Shown here: in pieces, positions 1 through 11,167 of the stretch
Numbering within the stretch: the stretch's first letter is position 1
Layout of the letters: the number at the start of each line of letters is the position of its first letter
DNA from: Brachypodium distachyon
Taxonomy: Eukaryota; Streptophyta; Magnoliopsida; Poales; Poaceae
NCBI RefSeq assembly: GCF_000005505.3
Contig: NC_016131.3
Span: 60,001,355 to 60,065,354, forward strand
Direction of reading: 5' to 3'
Length of the DNA stretch: 64,000 nt
Notes under the pieces: generated by a model
Told to the model about the DNA's origin: nothing
What the model saw: the letters and a program-made list of their open reading frames with translations, nothing else
Databases searched by the model: none
Program-made: the position numbers and the translations under genes

Positions 1-759
1 TGTTCGTTGAGCGTTAGCTTTCGTGTGTGGATTGAAGGGTATGTCCTTTGATCTAGATAGGATCCTGGTGATTCTCCCTTGTGATTCTTCATAGGTTCAC
101 AAGTACTATAGTTTGGTTTGCGTCTTTTGTAAACTGAACTAGTTATCCACCATCGAATATTGAGTGTTGTTTCTGCTGTTCTTGAGTTGTTCTTGTTATT
201 TCTTTGGTATCGTGAAAGATTGCTATAACCACGTCCGTATCAATATGTGTCTATGTTGCCATAAAATTTCAACTCTAAGAGCCTGTTTGGGAGGGCTTCA
301 CTCTACCTAAGCTTCACTCCACCTCTAAAATTCATTATACATAGAGAGAAGCAAAAAAAGAAAAATGCAAACATGAATAGTGACACAAATTTTGTCTTTT
401 CTGTTTTTATCCTTTTGCGACCTATTCACGTCCGGATTTGTCTTTTTTGTTTCTCCATACATATCATGAATTTGGATTTGAAACTTTTTAAGGTGGTAGA
501 GACATATCTTATGAAACCACCCAATTTATTTCGAAATTTTTGAAAACTTATTAGGTGTGCTACCGTGCGTTGGTACCACGTACGGTAGCACTGGATATTT
601 TGTAGTGTGCGCCCGAGCCTTCAGCCCCACGAGAAGGGCCGTTTCATTTATGGGACCAAGGGAGAAGTAAGAGGTTTTTAGCCAAGGAAAAAATGAAAGA
701 GTAAAATGCTCTGGAGGTCCTAATTCTTTCGTAAAGGTCTCAAGTTAGTCCTAATTCTT
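1..759. other. Intergenic, no gene seen
   Basis: AT-rich spacer. I see no coding exon with family resemblance. A motif near 283-300 (GAGCCTGTTTGGGAGGG) resembles the end of a grass DNA transposon, but I cannot find a matching second end. An imperfect palindrome around 553-590 contains TACCGTGCGT and ACGTACGGTA. Confidence 0.5.
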
Positions 760-1019
760 TGTAACTGCCCGTTTAAGTTCCAATTGTTTCATAAGTGGTT
801 TAGCGCAGGTCCTATGATGGTTCAGGTGCGTGCCTCCTGTCGACGTGGCTATTTAGGCCCACATGTCAGGTGCCAAGGTGGATTTTTTTTTCAAAACCCC
901 CTTGCCTCCTGACATGTGGGCCCAAATAACCACGTCGGCCGGAGGCACATGCCCGAACCATTATAGGACCTGCACTGAACCACTTATGAAACAATTGGGA
1001 CTAAAACGAAAAACGTTAC
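760..1019. repeat. Foldback / MULE-like MITE with long inverted arms
   Basis: The arm at about 760-868 is repeated as its reverse complement at about 903-1019. Both arms share CCAATTGTTTCATAAGTGGT, the GCAGGTCCTAT core and CCCACATGTCAGG next to a short central loop. The arms are over 90 bp, so the element would fold into a long hairpin. No transposase is present, so it would be non-autonomous. Assignment to the Mutator group rests only on the long terminal inverted repeats. I could not define a target duplication. Confidence 0.6.
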
Positions 1020-2118
1020 TGGAAATTTATGCCTCAAATTTTAGATACCATAGCGCCCAGCTCTCGGGGGCAAAGCCTCTGGGTATAGCACATGTGCCTT
1101 AGGCGCTACACAACCGCGTGTGGGGTCTGGGCTGGTCACGCTGGCAGGTGATAGCGCCTCGCGGAGAGGCGATGAGCAATGGAGGATAGCGCCACACTGT
1201 CGGGCGCTAAGCAAAAGGATTAACTGTGTGAAATAATTTTGGGCTGAGTTCATTCTGTGAAATGGTTTTGGCTCGATGTCTGTTCTGTCCGAATCGACGC
1301 GATGTCGCGATGTGTGTAAGCCGTTGATTGCCAACATGGACAGAACTTTCTTTTTTTCTTCCAGAAGAACCTTTTCTAGATAGCAATCATTTTGTAAATT
1401 TTTCTTTAGATGCTTCAGTCCAATCAAGTCCAATCAAAGCCAAATAAAGGCCACATATACAGGGATCTAGAAGGAGCGGTGCGTAGGACCTCCTCTCTCC
1501 ATATAGCCACTAAGCCACGTACCATCATCGCCGGGAGCCTAGCTACGAGAGAATGGGGACATCAACGAAAGAGAGTCGCCTCCGGTGAGGCCTGGCCGTC
1601 CAAACTCGATCGGGAGAGAAAAAAGGACTGACGGTACAAAAAGGACTGCGGTGTACCGTAGTGCCCCTGAATTCCCGACGCCCATACCCATTCCATGCGC
1701 ACCGCCAGCACCGTATCCGGACCGAATCGCCTAAAGCGCGCCTATACGGAGATATATATTGGCCGCTACTGCAGCCTGCAGGTGTCCGGTGACGCGGCTG
1801 CGCGCCACGATCGGTGCACAAGTGGCGATTGTGCTGTGCAGTCCGTGTCATCTCAAAACGCCCCCATGTGTACGATAATCATCATCATCATCATGAGCAT
1901 GGACCTACAAAACTTAAACCCCTCTTTTCGAACAGAATTTAGATTCAAAATTTTGATGCAACGGAAATATTTCTTCCAACTCACGATGAGAACACTAAGG
2001 CCATGTTTTATTTGTTTAATATATCTTGTTAACTTTGTACCGACACATTTTTCTTCGGTACTTTGCGGTGGTGGTAACAGGTGGGATGCAGCGAATTTTG
2101 TTTCGGGTGCTAGGAACA
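1020..2118. other. Intergenic, repeat-derived sequence, no gene seen
   Basis: Between 1040 and 1215 a TAGCGCC / GGCGCTA motif recurs four or more times in both orientations, which suggests decayed inverted-repeat DNA. A short ATC microsatellite lies near 1878-1893. The open frames here are short, low in complexity and match no family I recognise. Confidence 0.4.
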
Positions 2119-2440
2119 TAAGTTTTTTTTTAGGAAAATAGCCATGTATTTCATTAAACGGCAAGATTACAACGGATATGCACCAATCAAAATATTATGA
2201 CAGATGTCTTGAAGATTTGCCCAACGGACCCCATAAAAAGAAAAATTGCAAGTTGGTCCCTAAAGACCCATATACCAAGGACATCCTAGATCGGGCAGAG
2301 CACCACTGCTTTTTGAGTTTCGACATGATGAATCGGAGCTCAGCATGCGACGAGACCAAAGGGTTTGTGGCACGTCGCCCGGGGGTTATCGTAACTTTGA
2401 AATGCTTAACACAAAAGAATGTGCTCCACAACAAACAACA
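2119..2440 (-). mobile_element. Possible LINE 3' tail (minus strand)
   Basis: Read on the minus strand, this stretch ends in TTTAATGAAATACATGGC followed by an A-rich tail (a run of T on the plus strand at about 2122-2131). That resembles the 3' ends of plant LINEs. No reverse transcriptase domain is recognisable, so this would be a short 5'-truncated copy. The left part of the segment is assigned by continuity only. Confidence 0.3.
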
Positions 2441-2915
2441 GATATAAACATGTCAAAATTTGAAAATATTGCACATATGAATGTTCAAATCTTCTGCGCT
2501 TGTATATTTTCAAGGAGAAAAGAATATTTTTTTGTAACCCAGACAAAAATACTAGAGTTCCAAAAGTAAGTACTAAACTTGTTTATTCACACATGACATA
2601 ACTTTTTGCAATGAAATGTAAAAGCACGGAAATTACTCAAACATTAATGTGTGTAATATTTTAAAAACTTATTCGAGTTTCTACAATGCGAAGACGTATT
2701 CTCGTATGTTCTTTTTTTGTCAAGGCCTCTCCCCCTTTCCTAGTTTCTGAGGTAGTACTGCCCACACGGGGGAGGGAAGGAAAGAAATTTTTCTGCCACA
2801 TATAGGGGGAGGGCAGAGAGAACTGAACAAAGAGAGGGGTATTTTTCTTTCCATCATCTTCTTTCTTGGAGTTCTCCAAAAGAAGCCGAGTGCGGGTGCT
2901 GCAGGAGCTACTGGC

Positions 2916-5900
2916 ATGGCGACGGACGCCATTACCGGATTGGCAGCGCTGCTCTTGGCCACCGCCTTCGTGATGGTCACTGCCGACACTAACTCAGATG
3001 ATGGTTAGCGATCTTTTATTTCCGATTATTCATTCCATCTTCCTTCAAATGAATCATACCTTTGATCTCAGCAAATCAATAGACTCTGCATTTCTCCCTC
3101 CCCCTTCGAGCTTAGCTTTCTCTATTTCTGCTTCAAACAAATGTAAAAGCCATATTATGTATATGAATGTTACAGGTTTGCCTGGTACTATCACTCAATT
3201 AGGCAAACAATAAACTGGGTTTTTTTTTTCTGCTGCTGCTTGCTTTCAAGCATCTCTATTTTACTGTTGTCGAAATTTTGAAGAATTTTTGTTCATGATA
3301 ACGCAAATTGAAAAGCTCGAGACTCTAATTGATTGAGAGTGTGGGCTTGGATATGACAAAATACGATTAGTTTTGGAGGGGCTTCTACTCGCTCAAAATA
3401 ATTCTGTTGTGTTGTTTGTCCTGTAAATATAACCAGGAACAAAATATGTGCCCATGGTTTTTTATTCATTTTTCGTTCCTTAATTCATTGGAATGAAGAT
3501 ATTGTGGTTAATTAAGCGACCTTTCCCCCATGGATTGCTAAAATGTTAGGTTCTTGGTGTCGGAAGTTGTCTCCCTAGCTTCTGACCTCAAAGTGTAATT
3601 TCTCGGCTTGATTGCATTGGCAACTTATTTGCTGGCATATTCAGAGCATCAGGAAGCTGCTATCCATGGTCGTTTGATTAACTGGAATTATTCATCTTAC
3701 ATTGCTATCATCCTGTCTCAATTGATGTCTCTGCCTACTCAGTGACTGCCCTCAACACATTGTACACAACCTTGCATTCGCCATGGCAGCTGACAAGCTG
3801 GGTCTCGCAGAACGGCGACCCCTGTGGCCAGTCCTGGCTTGGGATCACATGCTCTAATTCAAGGGTGATAGCAATGTAAGTCGACAGCTCTGAAGCGGAC
3901 ACGCTTCTGACATGAACCTTTTTGTTGTTCTGGCATGCCTTTTATGCTTGTTCCAAATTGTCGCAGAAAACTACCCGGTATGGGCCTCGGGGGAACTTTG
4001 GGATACAACATGAATATCCTAACTGCATTAACTGAGCTGTTAGTAAAAATCTCTTGACGCTTTAACATGGTGTATATCAGTATTATTATTCACCTTTTTA
4101 CGGCCGCCATTTCTAACTCTTTTCTTTTTGATGCTTCAGTGACATGAGCAACAATAATCTTGGAGGAAATGATATTCCTTATAACCTTCCCCCAAATCTT
4201 GAGAGACTGTAAGTTAAATTTGTGATCTAACTGCCAGCCCAGGATTGCTCCTCCTGTCTTATTCCTCTTGGTCTGACAGAGAATTTGTTTTGCAGAAATC
4301 TTGAGAAGAACAACTTTACTGGGACATTACCTTACTCCATTTCACATATGGCGACACTCAAATATTTGTAAGTCTCCTGTTATTCATATCCGCTCTGTTT
4401 TTTTTATTGCGGGGCGATATCAGCTCCCTTGATGACAACAAAATTATGTCGTCTCTCTGATGTAGAAAACTTGGCCATAATCAAGTCTCAAACGTCAATG
4501 TTGAGTTCAACCAACTCACCAACTTAACAACATTGTGAGTGTTATTTTATGTATATCTGAACTACCATCTTACTGGTGAGCTACTATAAGTTCCATATAT
4601 CCATTTTGAAAGTTGAGCTAATCATTGTAGGGATCTCTCATACAACACGTTCTCTGGCACTCTTCCAGAAAGCTTCAGCTCCTTGACAACTTTGACTACT
4701 CTGTGAGGACATTCTTTCCCATTTTTCGCTATGGATATTTGTATAAAAATAATAATATTATTTCTAGATAACGCCTACTGAAGAATAAAAAGGTTCTCAA
4801 AATTAAACAAAAGCATGCCCTCTTGTCAGCTATTTGCAGAACAACCGATTTACCGGTACGTTAGGTGTCCTCTCTGATCTCCCTCTGACTGACCTGTAAG
4901 TTGGCACACTAGCCACCTCTAAATAAGATCCATGTCTATCATCCTTCCATTATTGATGATCCAATTGTTACTACTGCCTGCAGCAATGTTGCAAATAACC
5001 AATTCAGTGGGTGGATTCCTGAGAAGCTAAAGAGCATAGGCAATCTTCAGTAAGTATTTATACATACTGCCCTTGACAATCTGCTACGTTTGAACAACTG
5101 TAGGACAGATACCAGTAATTCAGGCTCTCTATTGTAGGACAAGTGGGAACTCCTTCAGCAATAGCCCTGCAACACCACAAGCCACCCCTCCGCAGCGACC
5201 ATCCCCGACCAGAAATCCTACTGACAGTAACAACAGTCACTCTACAGACAGTAAGAATAATCCATCAAGTGGAAGCAATGGCGGTAACGTTGGTGTCAGC
5301 GATGGTGGCAAAAGGAAGGTAGGAGGCGGTGGGGTCGCAGGAATTGTAATATCTCTGGTGGTTCTTGGCGCAATGCTTGCCTTCTTTGTTATCAAGTGGA
5401 AATCCATGCGGCGTCAACATGAAGAAGATCTTGAGAAGAATGTGCCTCTGACCCATCTTGCTTCAGGAAAATTTAAGCGTAAGTTACTACCCGAATTGTT
5501 CGGTAACATTATTCTGGTGTTGTTAGTTTTGTATTCTCTGAACTTCTCAGGGGTCTCAGAGCTGAGGCCCATGAACACTGTATCACCAGCTGGAAAGGAA
5601 GGGTTGCAGAGGACTGTCTCGATGAACTTGAAACCGCCATCGAAAATTGGCTTCCACAAGTCTTCCGACAAAAATGATCACCTGAACAAGTCCGTTGAGA
5701 CGAAGAAAACAAACCTGTCTTCCATCAGAGCAACTGCATACACAGTGGCAGACCTGCAGATGGCTACTGAGAGCTTCAGTACCAACAACATGATCGGTGA
5801 AGGCACTTTCGGCAGGGTTTATAGAGGACAGTTGTCCAATCAGAAGGTATGTAACTTTGTGCTTAAAGCAATAACACAACTTCTGTAACTTCATTATTGT

Positions 5901-7523
5901 AAACGTTTAATATTTGATTGAATCTACCAAATTGAATGACATTGTTCTTTAATTTCAAACAGAAAATTTAATTTCTGTACAGTATCCAAATGTGTAGTCA
6001 ATCCCTAATGTAGCATAAATTTTTTTTGCGAGTAATAGCATAGTAACTTAACATGCTCCACATGTTTTGCTGAACTGAACTTAGGTTCAGATGGACAAAA
6101 TGTTTTCCTGACCCTCCTAGGTTCAGCCGGATGAAAGGATCCTACCATACACATATATTTTTGACTCGGGAATGAACTTACTCTCATTAAAAAAATTGAA
6201 TAACATGTTTTCAATGTGATAAAACCTAAACTCATCAAATTTGGACGAAACTTGCTCCGGTTGCTAACTGTAACACTGCTTTCCAGGTTCTGGCTGTGAA
6301 GAAAATCAATTCCTCTACCCTCCCAACCAATCCGTCCGATTTCTTCATCGAGCTGGTTGCAAACATCTCGAAGTTAAATCACCCAAACCTCTCTGAACTA
6401 AAAGGCTACTGCGCAGAGCATGGACAGTGCTTGCTGGCATATGATTTTTACAGAAACGGTTCTCTCCACGACTTCCTTCACCTGTCGGATGGATACAACG
6501 AACCATTGTCTTGGAATAGCCGAGTCAAGATTGCGCTAGGATCCGCGAGGGCATTAGAGTAAGTTTGGAAGAATCATGACGTGCTCGTATTGTCCTAGAA
6601 CTGAATTTAGATATGTTGCCTTTTTCAGATACCTGCACGAGACTTGCGTGCCATCTGTCATCCACAAGAATTTCAAGTCAGCTAACATACTACTGGATAC
6701 CGAGCTGAACCCTCATGTTTCAGATTGTGGGTTTGCAGACCTCATCCCCAACCAGGAGCTCCAGGTATTTTGGAAGTTTTATTCGAAACGAAAACAATCT
6801 TGTACCATCTGACTTTGTTCTTCTTCTCTCCTGATCGAAGTTCTTATATAACGTCAAATTCAGGAATCTGATGAGAATTCGGGATACAGAGCTCCGGAGG
6901 TGGCCATGTCGGGCCAGTACTCCGAAAAGAGTGACGTGTACAGTTTTGGAGTGGTGATGCTAGAGCTCCTGACTGGCCGCAAAGCGTTCGACAGGTCAGT
7001 AAACACACAGTACAGAGTGTCGTTCTACGGGTTTACTATGAAAAATAGCTCAAAATTTACGGTGTTCAGGAAACGACAACTGCTTCAGTACTCAGTACTG
7101 CAGATATAGAACTAACAGCTGTGCTTTTTCTCCTCTGAAACCATTTCTGCATGCAGTTCCCGGCCATGGTCGCAGCAGTGGTTAGCCCGATGGGCCGCGC
7201 CGCAACTCCACGACATCGAAGCGCTGGAGCAGATGGTTGACCCGGCGCTGGAGGGGCTCTACCTTGCGAAATCCCTCTCTCGGTTCGCCGACGCCATCGC
7301 GCTCTGCCTTCAGGTACGTACGTAGATGGTGTTTCGTTCACCATCTCTGCTCTGCTCTGCATTGGTGCTGATCCAGTTCACTTAATTCGAACTGCAAACA
7401 CAGGCTGAGCCGGAGTTCAGGCCGCCCATGTCGGAGGTCGTGCAGTCGCTGCTCCGTCTCGTGCAGAGATCAGGCGTCAGGGCGGTGGAGCTCGCCGATT
7501 CTCGCCGGCGTCACGAGTCCTGA
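2916..7523 (+). CDS. STRUBBELIG-receptor family LRR receptor-like (pseudo)kinase
   Basis: Sixteen exons with continuous phase: 2916-3003, 3743-3875, 3967-4038, 4140-4208, 4296-4367, 4466-4534, 4631-4702, 4830-4895, 4984-5049, 5138-5478, 5551-5846, 6287-6558, 6629-6764, 6864-6994, 7157-7313, 7404-7523. They encode 719 residues. In order: signal peptide (about 1-23), the LRR N-terminal cap with [15 protein letters not shown], leucine-rich repeats on six or seven 66-72 nt exons, a Pro/Ser/Asn-rich stretch, one membrane helix (about 302-321) and a kinase domain. The P-loop GEGTFGRV (432-439) and AVKK lysine (about 453) are kept. HRD is HKN (551-553) and DFG is DCG (571-573), so catalysis is unlikely. 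STRUBBELIG proteins are known atypical kinases that act at the plasma membrane in tissue patterning. Domain order and length fit that family. I cannot name the member. A partial second copy lies at 14770-15790. Confidence 0.93.
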
Positions 7524-7948
7524 AGCAGTAAAGCAGAGTATGCATATGATTCCAGCAATGTTTCTTTGATAGCATGTTAATAATCAACTTTACAATAGTG
7601 AAGCATAATCGTGTACTACTTACTCCGAAGAAGGCTCGGAACAGAGATTGATTGATGCGAGGAACATATATACCGAACAAATATATCGATGGAATGGATC
7701 TCATTGTCAACATCCTTAAGTCAGTATCATTTGTATACATCAGAAACAATCACCACCGGCCGGCAATTCCTCCAACAAATACATATTCAACGCAATGATC
7801 CTTCTCGGCCGGGTTGACAGGTAAACTAAAAATCTACCGTCATGCCCTTCCCCTCAGTCGGCAGTTGGTCCCGTCTATACAGAAAAAGAAAACGAAAGAA
7901 TAGACTGATCCTCTCTGTCTATCAGCAGTCTGTGCCAGTGTCCCCATG
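7524..7948. other. Convergent 3' intergenic region
   Basis: This stretch lies between the stop codon of the receptor gene (+) and the stop codon of the glucanase gene (-). It must hold both 3' UTRs and poly(A) sites. I see no additional gene. Confidence 0.6.
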
Positions 7949-9412
7949 TCACACGGCCACAAGAGCGAGCAACGCGAGCACGAGCACGGCGCTCCACGCG
8001 ACAGCGGTCCTGGCAGCGGCAGAGGCATGATTGAGGTCGTGGCGGCCGGTGTCGATCATGATCTTGAACCGGCAGGTCCCACGGGACGGGTCGGTGGTGG
8101 TGATGACGGAGAGGTTGTTGAAAGCGCAGGAGCCCTTCTGCTGGCCGGCGGACTGGAAGAACTCGTTGAAGGCGTAGGAGACGTTCCCCTTGGCGTCGAG
8201 GCCGCCGCACGAGGACCCGGGGCTGAGGCTGGTGCAGTCGGCGTACTGGCTCGCGTAGCTCACGGCGCTGACCACCGCCGGGTCGGCGGCGCTGGCGTCC
8301 GGCCTGAGCACGCACCACTGCTTGGACAGGTACCGGACGCCCCTGGCCGGCACGATCCCTTTCCCGTTGGCGAGCCGGAGCGCGTACTTGGGTGAGCCGT
8401 CGTAGTTGAAGATGCCCCAGTGGCGCTCGAAGTTGCCCGGGTCCACGCTCTTGGCGTCCTCGTCCAGCAGCGCGAAGACGTACACGTCCGGCATGGTTGG
8501 GCGTCTCGGGGTGCCCTTCCCTGCCACGATCCTGTCGAAGAGCCCCTGGTTGAACCGCTGCGCGCTGGCCACGTTGGCGTTGGCGTCGCCGTCCGTGGGC
8601 CAGCCGATCTCGCCCACCACCACCGTGATGTTCCCCAGCCCGTGCTTCTCCAGCGCCGCGATGAGCGTGTCGTAGTTGGCGTCGAAGACGTTGGTGTAGA
8701 GCACGTTGCCGTCCTGCACGCTGGCCTGCGACGGCGGAGCCCCGGGCGCCGGGAAGTAGGCGTAGTCTCGCGGGAAGTTGGCGTCGGCGTCGAGGGAGAG
8801 GAACGGGTAGATGTTGATGGCGAGGACGCCGCCGTTGTCGAGGAGGAAGCGGACGAGGCTCGTCATGAGTCCCGTGATGTCGGGCCTGAAGTCGCCGGAG
8901 GAAGGGCGGCCGTCGAGGGACTCGTAGACGTCGGCGTTGAGCGGCACGGTGACGCGCACCTGGCGGGACAGCCCGGCTTTCACCAGCGCGGCCTGGACGT
9001 TGCGCACGGCGGGGAGCGTGGCGGCCTCGAACTGCCCCTTGTACGACTTGAGGAACGGCTCGTTGCCCACGGCCACGTACCGGATGTCCACGCCGTGCTT
9101 GGACACGTAGGCCGACACGTTCTGGAGCACCCAACGCTCGGCCGCGTTCACGTCGCCCGCCACGGAAGCCAGCAGCTCGTTGGGGAGGCCCAGCATGACC
9201 TGGATGCCCGAGTGGCCCAGCGCCTCCAGCGCGCTCGGGTCCGCCTCGAACAGCTTCACCTTGTCGAACCCGTTGTCCTTGAGGAGACGCACGGTCACGT
9301 CGCCCGGGATCGGACGGTGCGCCCGGGTGCCCCAGTTGGCCGCCAGCGCCTCCGCGCTCACCGTTGCAGCGCACAACAACACCAGCGCCCGGAACACCGC
9401 CCCCCCGGCCAT
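7949..9412 (-). CDS. GPI-anchored glucan endo-1,3-beta-glucosidase (GH17 + X8/CBM43)
   Basis: Intronless, 487 residues from the ATG at 9412. An in-frame TTG twelve bases upstream is not a plausible plant start. An N-terminal signal peptide (about 1-24) is followed by a GH17 barrel beginning near NWGTRAHRPIP. The acid/base glutamate lies in VAVGNEPFL (E118) and the nucleophile in VVVGEIGWPTDG (E268). A cysteine-rich X8/CBM43 carbohydrate-binding module spans about 366-448, starting KQWCVLRPDA. A hydrophobic tail (about 472-487) after a small-residue stretch is typical of a GPI signal. The product is predicted to hydrolyse beta-1,3-glucan (callose) at the outer plasma membrane, cell wall or plasmodesmata. 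GC content is high across the frame. This gene is absent from the right copy of the local duplication. Family and architecture are clear; the exact member is not. Confidence 0.95.
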   Translation of the reverse strand: MAGGAVFRALVLLCAATVSAEALAANWGTRAHRPIPGDVTVRLLKDNGFDKVKLFEADPSALEALGHSGIQVMLGLPNELLASVAGDVNAAERWVLQNVSAYVSKHGVDIRYVAVGNEPFLKSYKGQFEAATLPAVRNVQAALVKAGLSRQVRVTVPLNADVYESLDGRPSSGDFRPDITGLMTSLVRFLLDNGGVLAINIYPFLSLDADANFPRDYAYFPAPGAPPSQASVQDGNVLYTNVFDANYDTLIAALEKHGLGNITVVVGEIGWPTDGDANANVASAQRFNQGLFDRIVAGKGTPRRPTMPDVYVFALLDEDAKSVDPGNFERHWGIFNYDGSPKYALRLANGKGIVPARGVRYLSKQWCVLRPDASAADPAVVSAVSYASQYADCTSLSPGSSCGGLDAKGNVSYAFNEFFQSAGQQKGSCAFNNLSVITTTDPSRGTCRFKIMIDTGRHDLNHASAAARTAVAWSAVLVLALLALVAV

Positions 9413-9501
9413 GATATCAACCAACCAGATGTGTGTTGCTAGCCTAGGCTATGGTCTTTCTTCTCTGAGCTTGTTTATATGTTGTTGTTGTTGAGGGAGA
9501 C

Positions 9502-9510
9502 ATATATAAG
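9502..9510 (-). promoter_or_regulatory. Probable TATA box of the glucanase gene
   Basis: On the minus strand this reads TTATATATG and lies about 90 bases upstream of the ATG at 9412, a usual spacing for a plant TATA box plus a short 5' UTR. A CAACAACAAC tract between them looks like leader sequence. Position and sequence are the only evidence. Confidence 0.5.
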
Positions 9511-10127
9511 ACAGGACGGAAACCCAACATAAAAGGTGCGTCCTGCAAAGAAGAAAGGTTGCATGGGCAGAAAGTTTGGATTTGCCTAGCTTGGGTTGTC
9601 CAGGGAATGGAAGGAAAGCATATACAAATTGTGGGAGGAGAGTATTGCTCTTCTTAGCATCAGCTGACAGTGGCTGAGAGGGAAGGAAAGGAAGATGCCA
9701 AATTACAGTGGACAAGTGTAGGAACCCAAAGGTGGCTTGTGATACGTGTGCGTACGTCTGAAAGGATTCATTTTTGTTTTTGACCTTGGAAGGAAACTTG
9801 GAAAAGGCTGGCGTGCCATGTCGGCATGGACACGTACGCCGTGCAAATCCTCTGTTTTGTCTTGCGTTTCGATCCATCGTCCATCCATCTGTACGATTTG
9901 TTCGGTTCAAGTTTCAGCGTTCCCCATAGCCGACTATTGACGATCGAGTGACAACACGTGACAAGGTGTCGACCTGACGTACTGTACGGATTCCATCGTT
10001 TTTGCTCTTTACAATATCTTATCTGGATGTTGATAGGTGGCGATCACAAAGCGTTTCATACTCATGGCTATTGAGAACCGCATGCCAAATATTCATTTTA
10101 AAATATCTAATCTCGCAGAAAATTATA
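9511..10127. other. Upstream region of the glucanase gene, no gene seen
   Basis: About 0.6 kb with no coding exon that I recognise. It probably contains the glucanase promoter. The short open frames here show no conserved motif. Confidence 0.5.
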
Positions 10128-10342
10128 CTCCCTCAGTCACGTATCATATCGAGTGATTCAAATTTGTCTAGCTAGCTGCGGCTGACCTCAGACAACCAAA
10201 ATCGGTGGCCTGACTGAGGCTTTTGCTGCCTGGTCGGATGGCAACCAAACAAATTTAATTTACACCTATGACAGCCATCAGGACAAGCGACCATGCAGCC
10301 AGGACGCAATCCAAACATGCCCTTAATATGGGACCGAGGGAG
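10128..10342. mobile_element. Stowaway-like MITE with a second element nested inside
   Basis: Outer ends CTCCCTCAGTCACGTATCAT and ATATGGGACCGAGGGAG are flanked by TA, as in Stowaway elements. The middle (about 10160-10324) is unrelated. It ends in GCAATCCAAACATGCCC, which resembles the end of another MITE family (GGGC...TTTGGATTGC). The right copy of the duplication has the same nested sequence and the same outer right end at about 16043-16064. Confidence 0.6.
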
Positions 10343-11167
10343 TACTTATAATGTCCTTTCTCTAAAAAGATATATTCATTTTGGACTTGTTTGTTTAAGG
10401 AAGCAATTCTAGTTCTCACAGAAATGTACTTCGGAAGTTCCTTTTCAATGCGATGTTTGGATCGTTGCCAAAACATGCTTGACAATTTTTTGGTCATGAC
10501 AAAAACTTGGTTTTTGTTTCGATGGGGGCATGCCAAATCTTTTTAGCAACTCTAGTTCATTTTTTTGTCGGAGTTGGCCAACTCGTGGATAAGCAAAAGC
10601 ATGATCAATTATTTTGCTAGCCAAAATTTGGTAGGACAAATGTGGGCTCAATCAAAACGAGTACCCAAACACATTTACTAGGCCAAACACTTTAGACTAC
10701 TAGCGCAGTCCCTGAGGCGGTATGAACAAGCTAGGCATAGCGCCCACAGGATCAAGAAAAGTACAGAACAGTTACCGTTGGAATTCATATGGAGCACTTC
10801 AAACAGAAATCTGGGTAAATTCCAGTTTCCAAGCAGAGTGAATATACAAGGCTGTTTCTCAGTTACTACAAAAGTTGGCATCTACCAAATAAACACATAC
10901 GGAAACTGAAGCTGAAACCGAGGTATTAGCAGTCAAGGTACAGTACAAAATCGAATGGTGCATTATGTATAGTACACGGTGCATTACAACAAACTAGATG
11001 GTAGCTGAAATATGAGATTGCATTCAGTGTTTCACTCATGACACTGAAGTTTTCTGGACAGGCATGTGCGCTCACAGTATCTGCTGAAGCTGAATCCTTG
11101 TGAATTCAATTGTACTGGATTCCTTCCCAGCATCTCAAAGGAACCTTTCGGTTTAAACCACCAGAAC

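Noticed and set aside
7875..9374. 499-codon minus-strand open frame over the glucanase gene
   Set aside because: It is a frame-shifted shadow of the GC-rich GH17 gene, Arg/Gly/Pro-rich with no motif, while the other frame has all GH17 and X8 signatures.
9413..9424. Four-residue N-terminal extension of the glucanase
   Set aside because: The upstream codon is TTG, not ATG; the signal peptide starts naturally at the ATG at 9412.
8420..9442. 340-codon plus-strand open frame opposite the glucanase gene
   Set aside because: Antisense shadow of the GH17 frame caused by GC bias; its composition is Val/Arg/His-rich and it has no conserved block.
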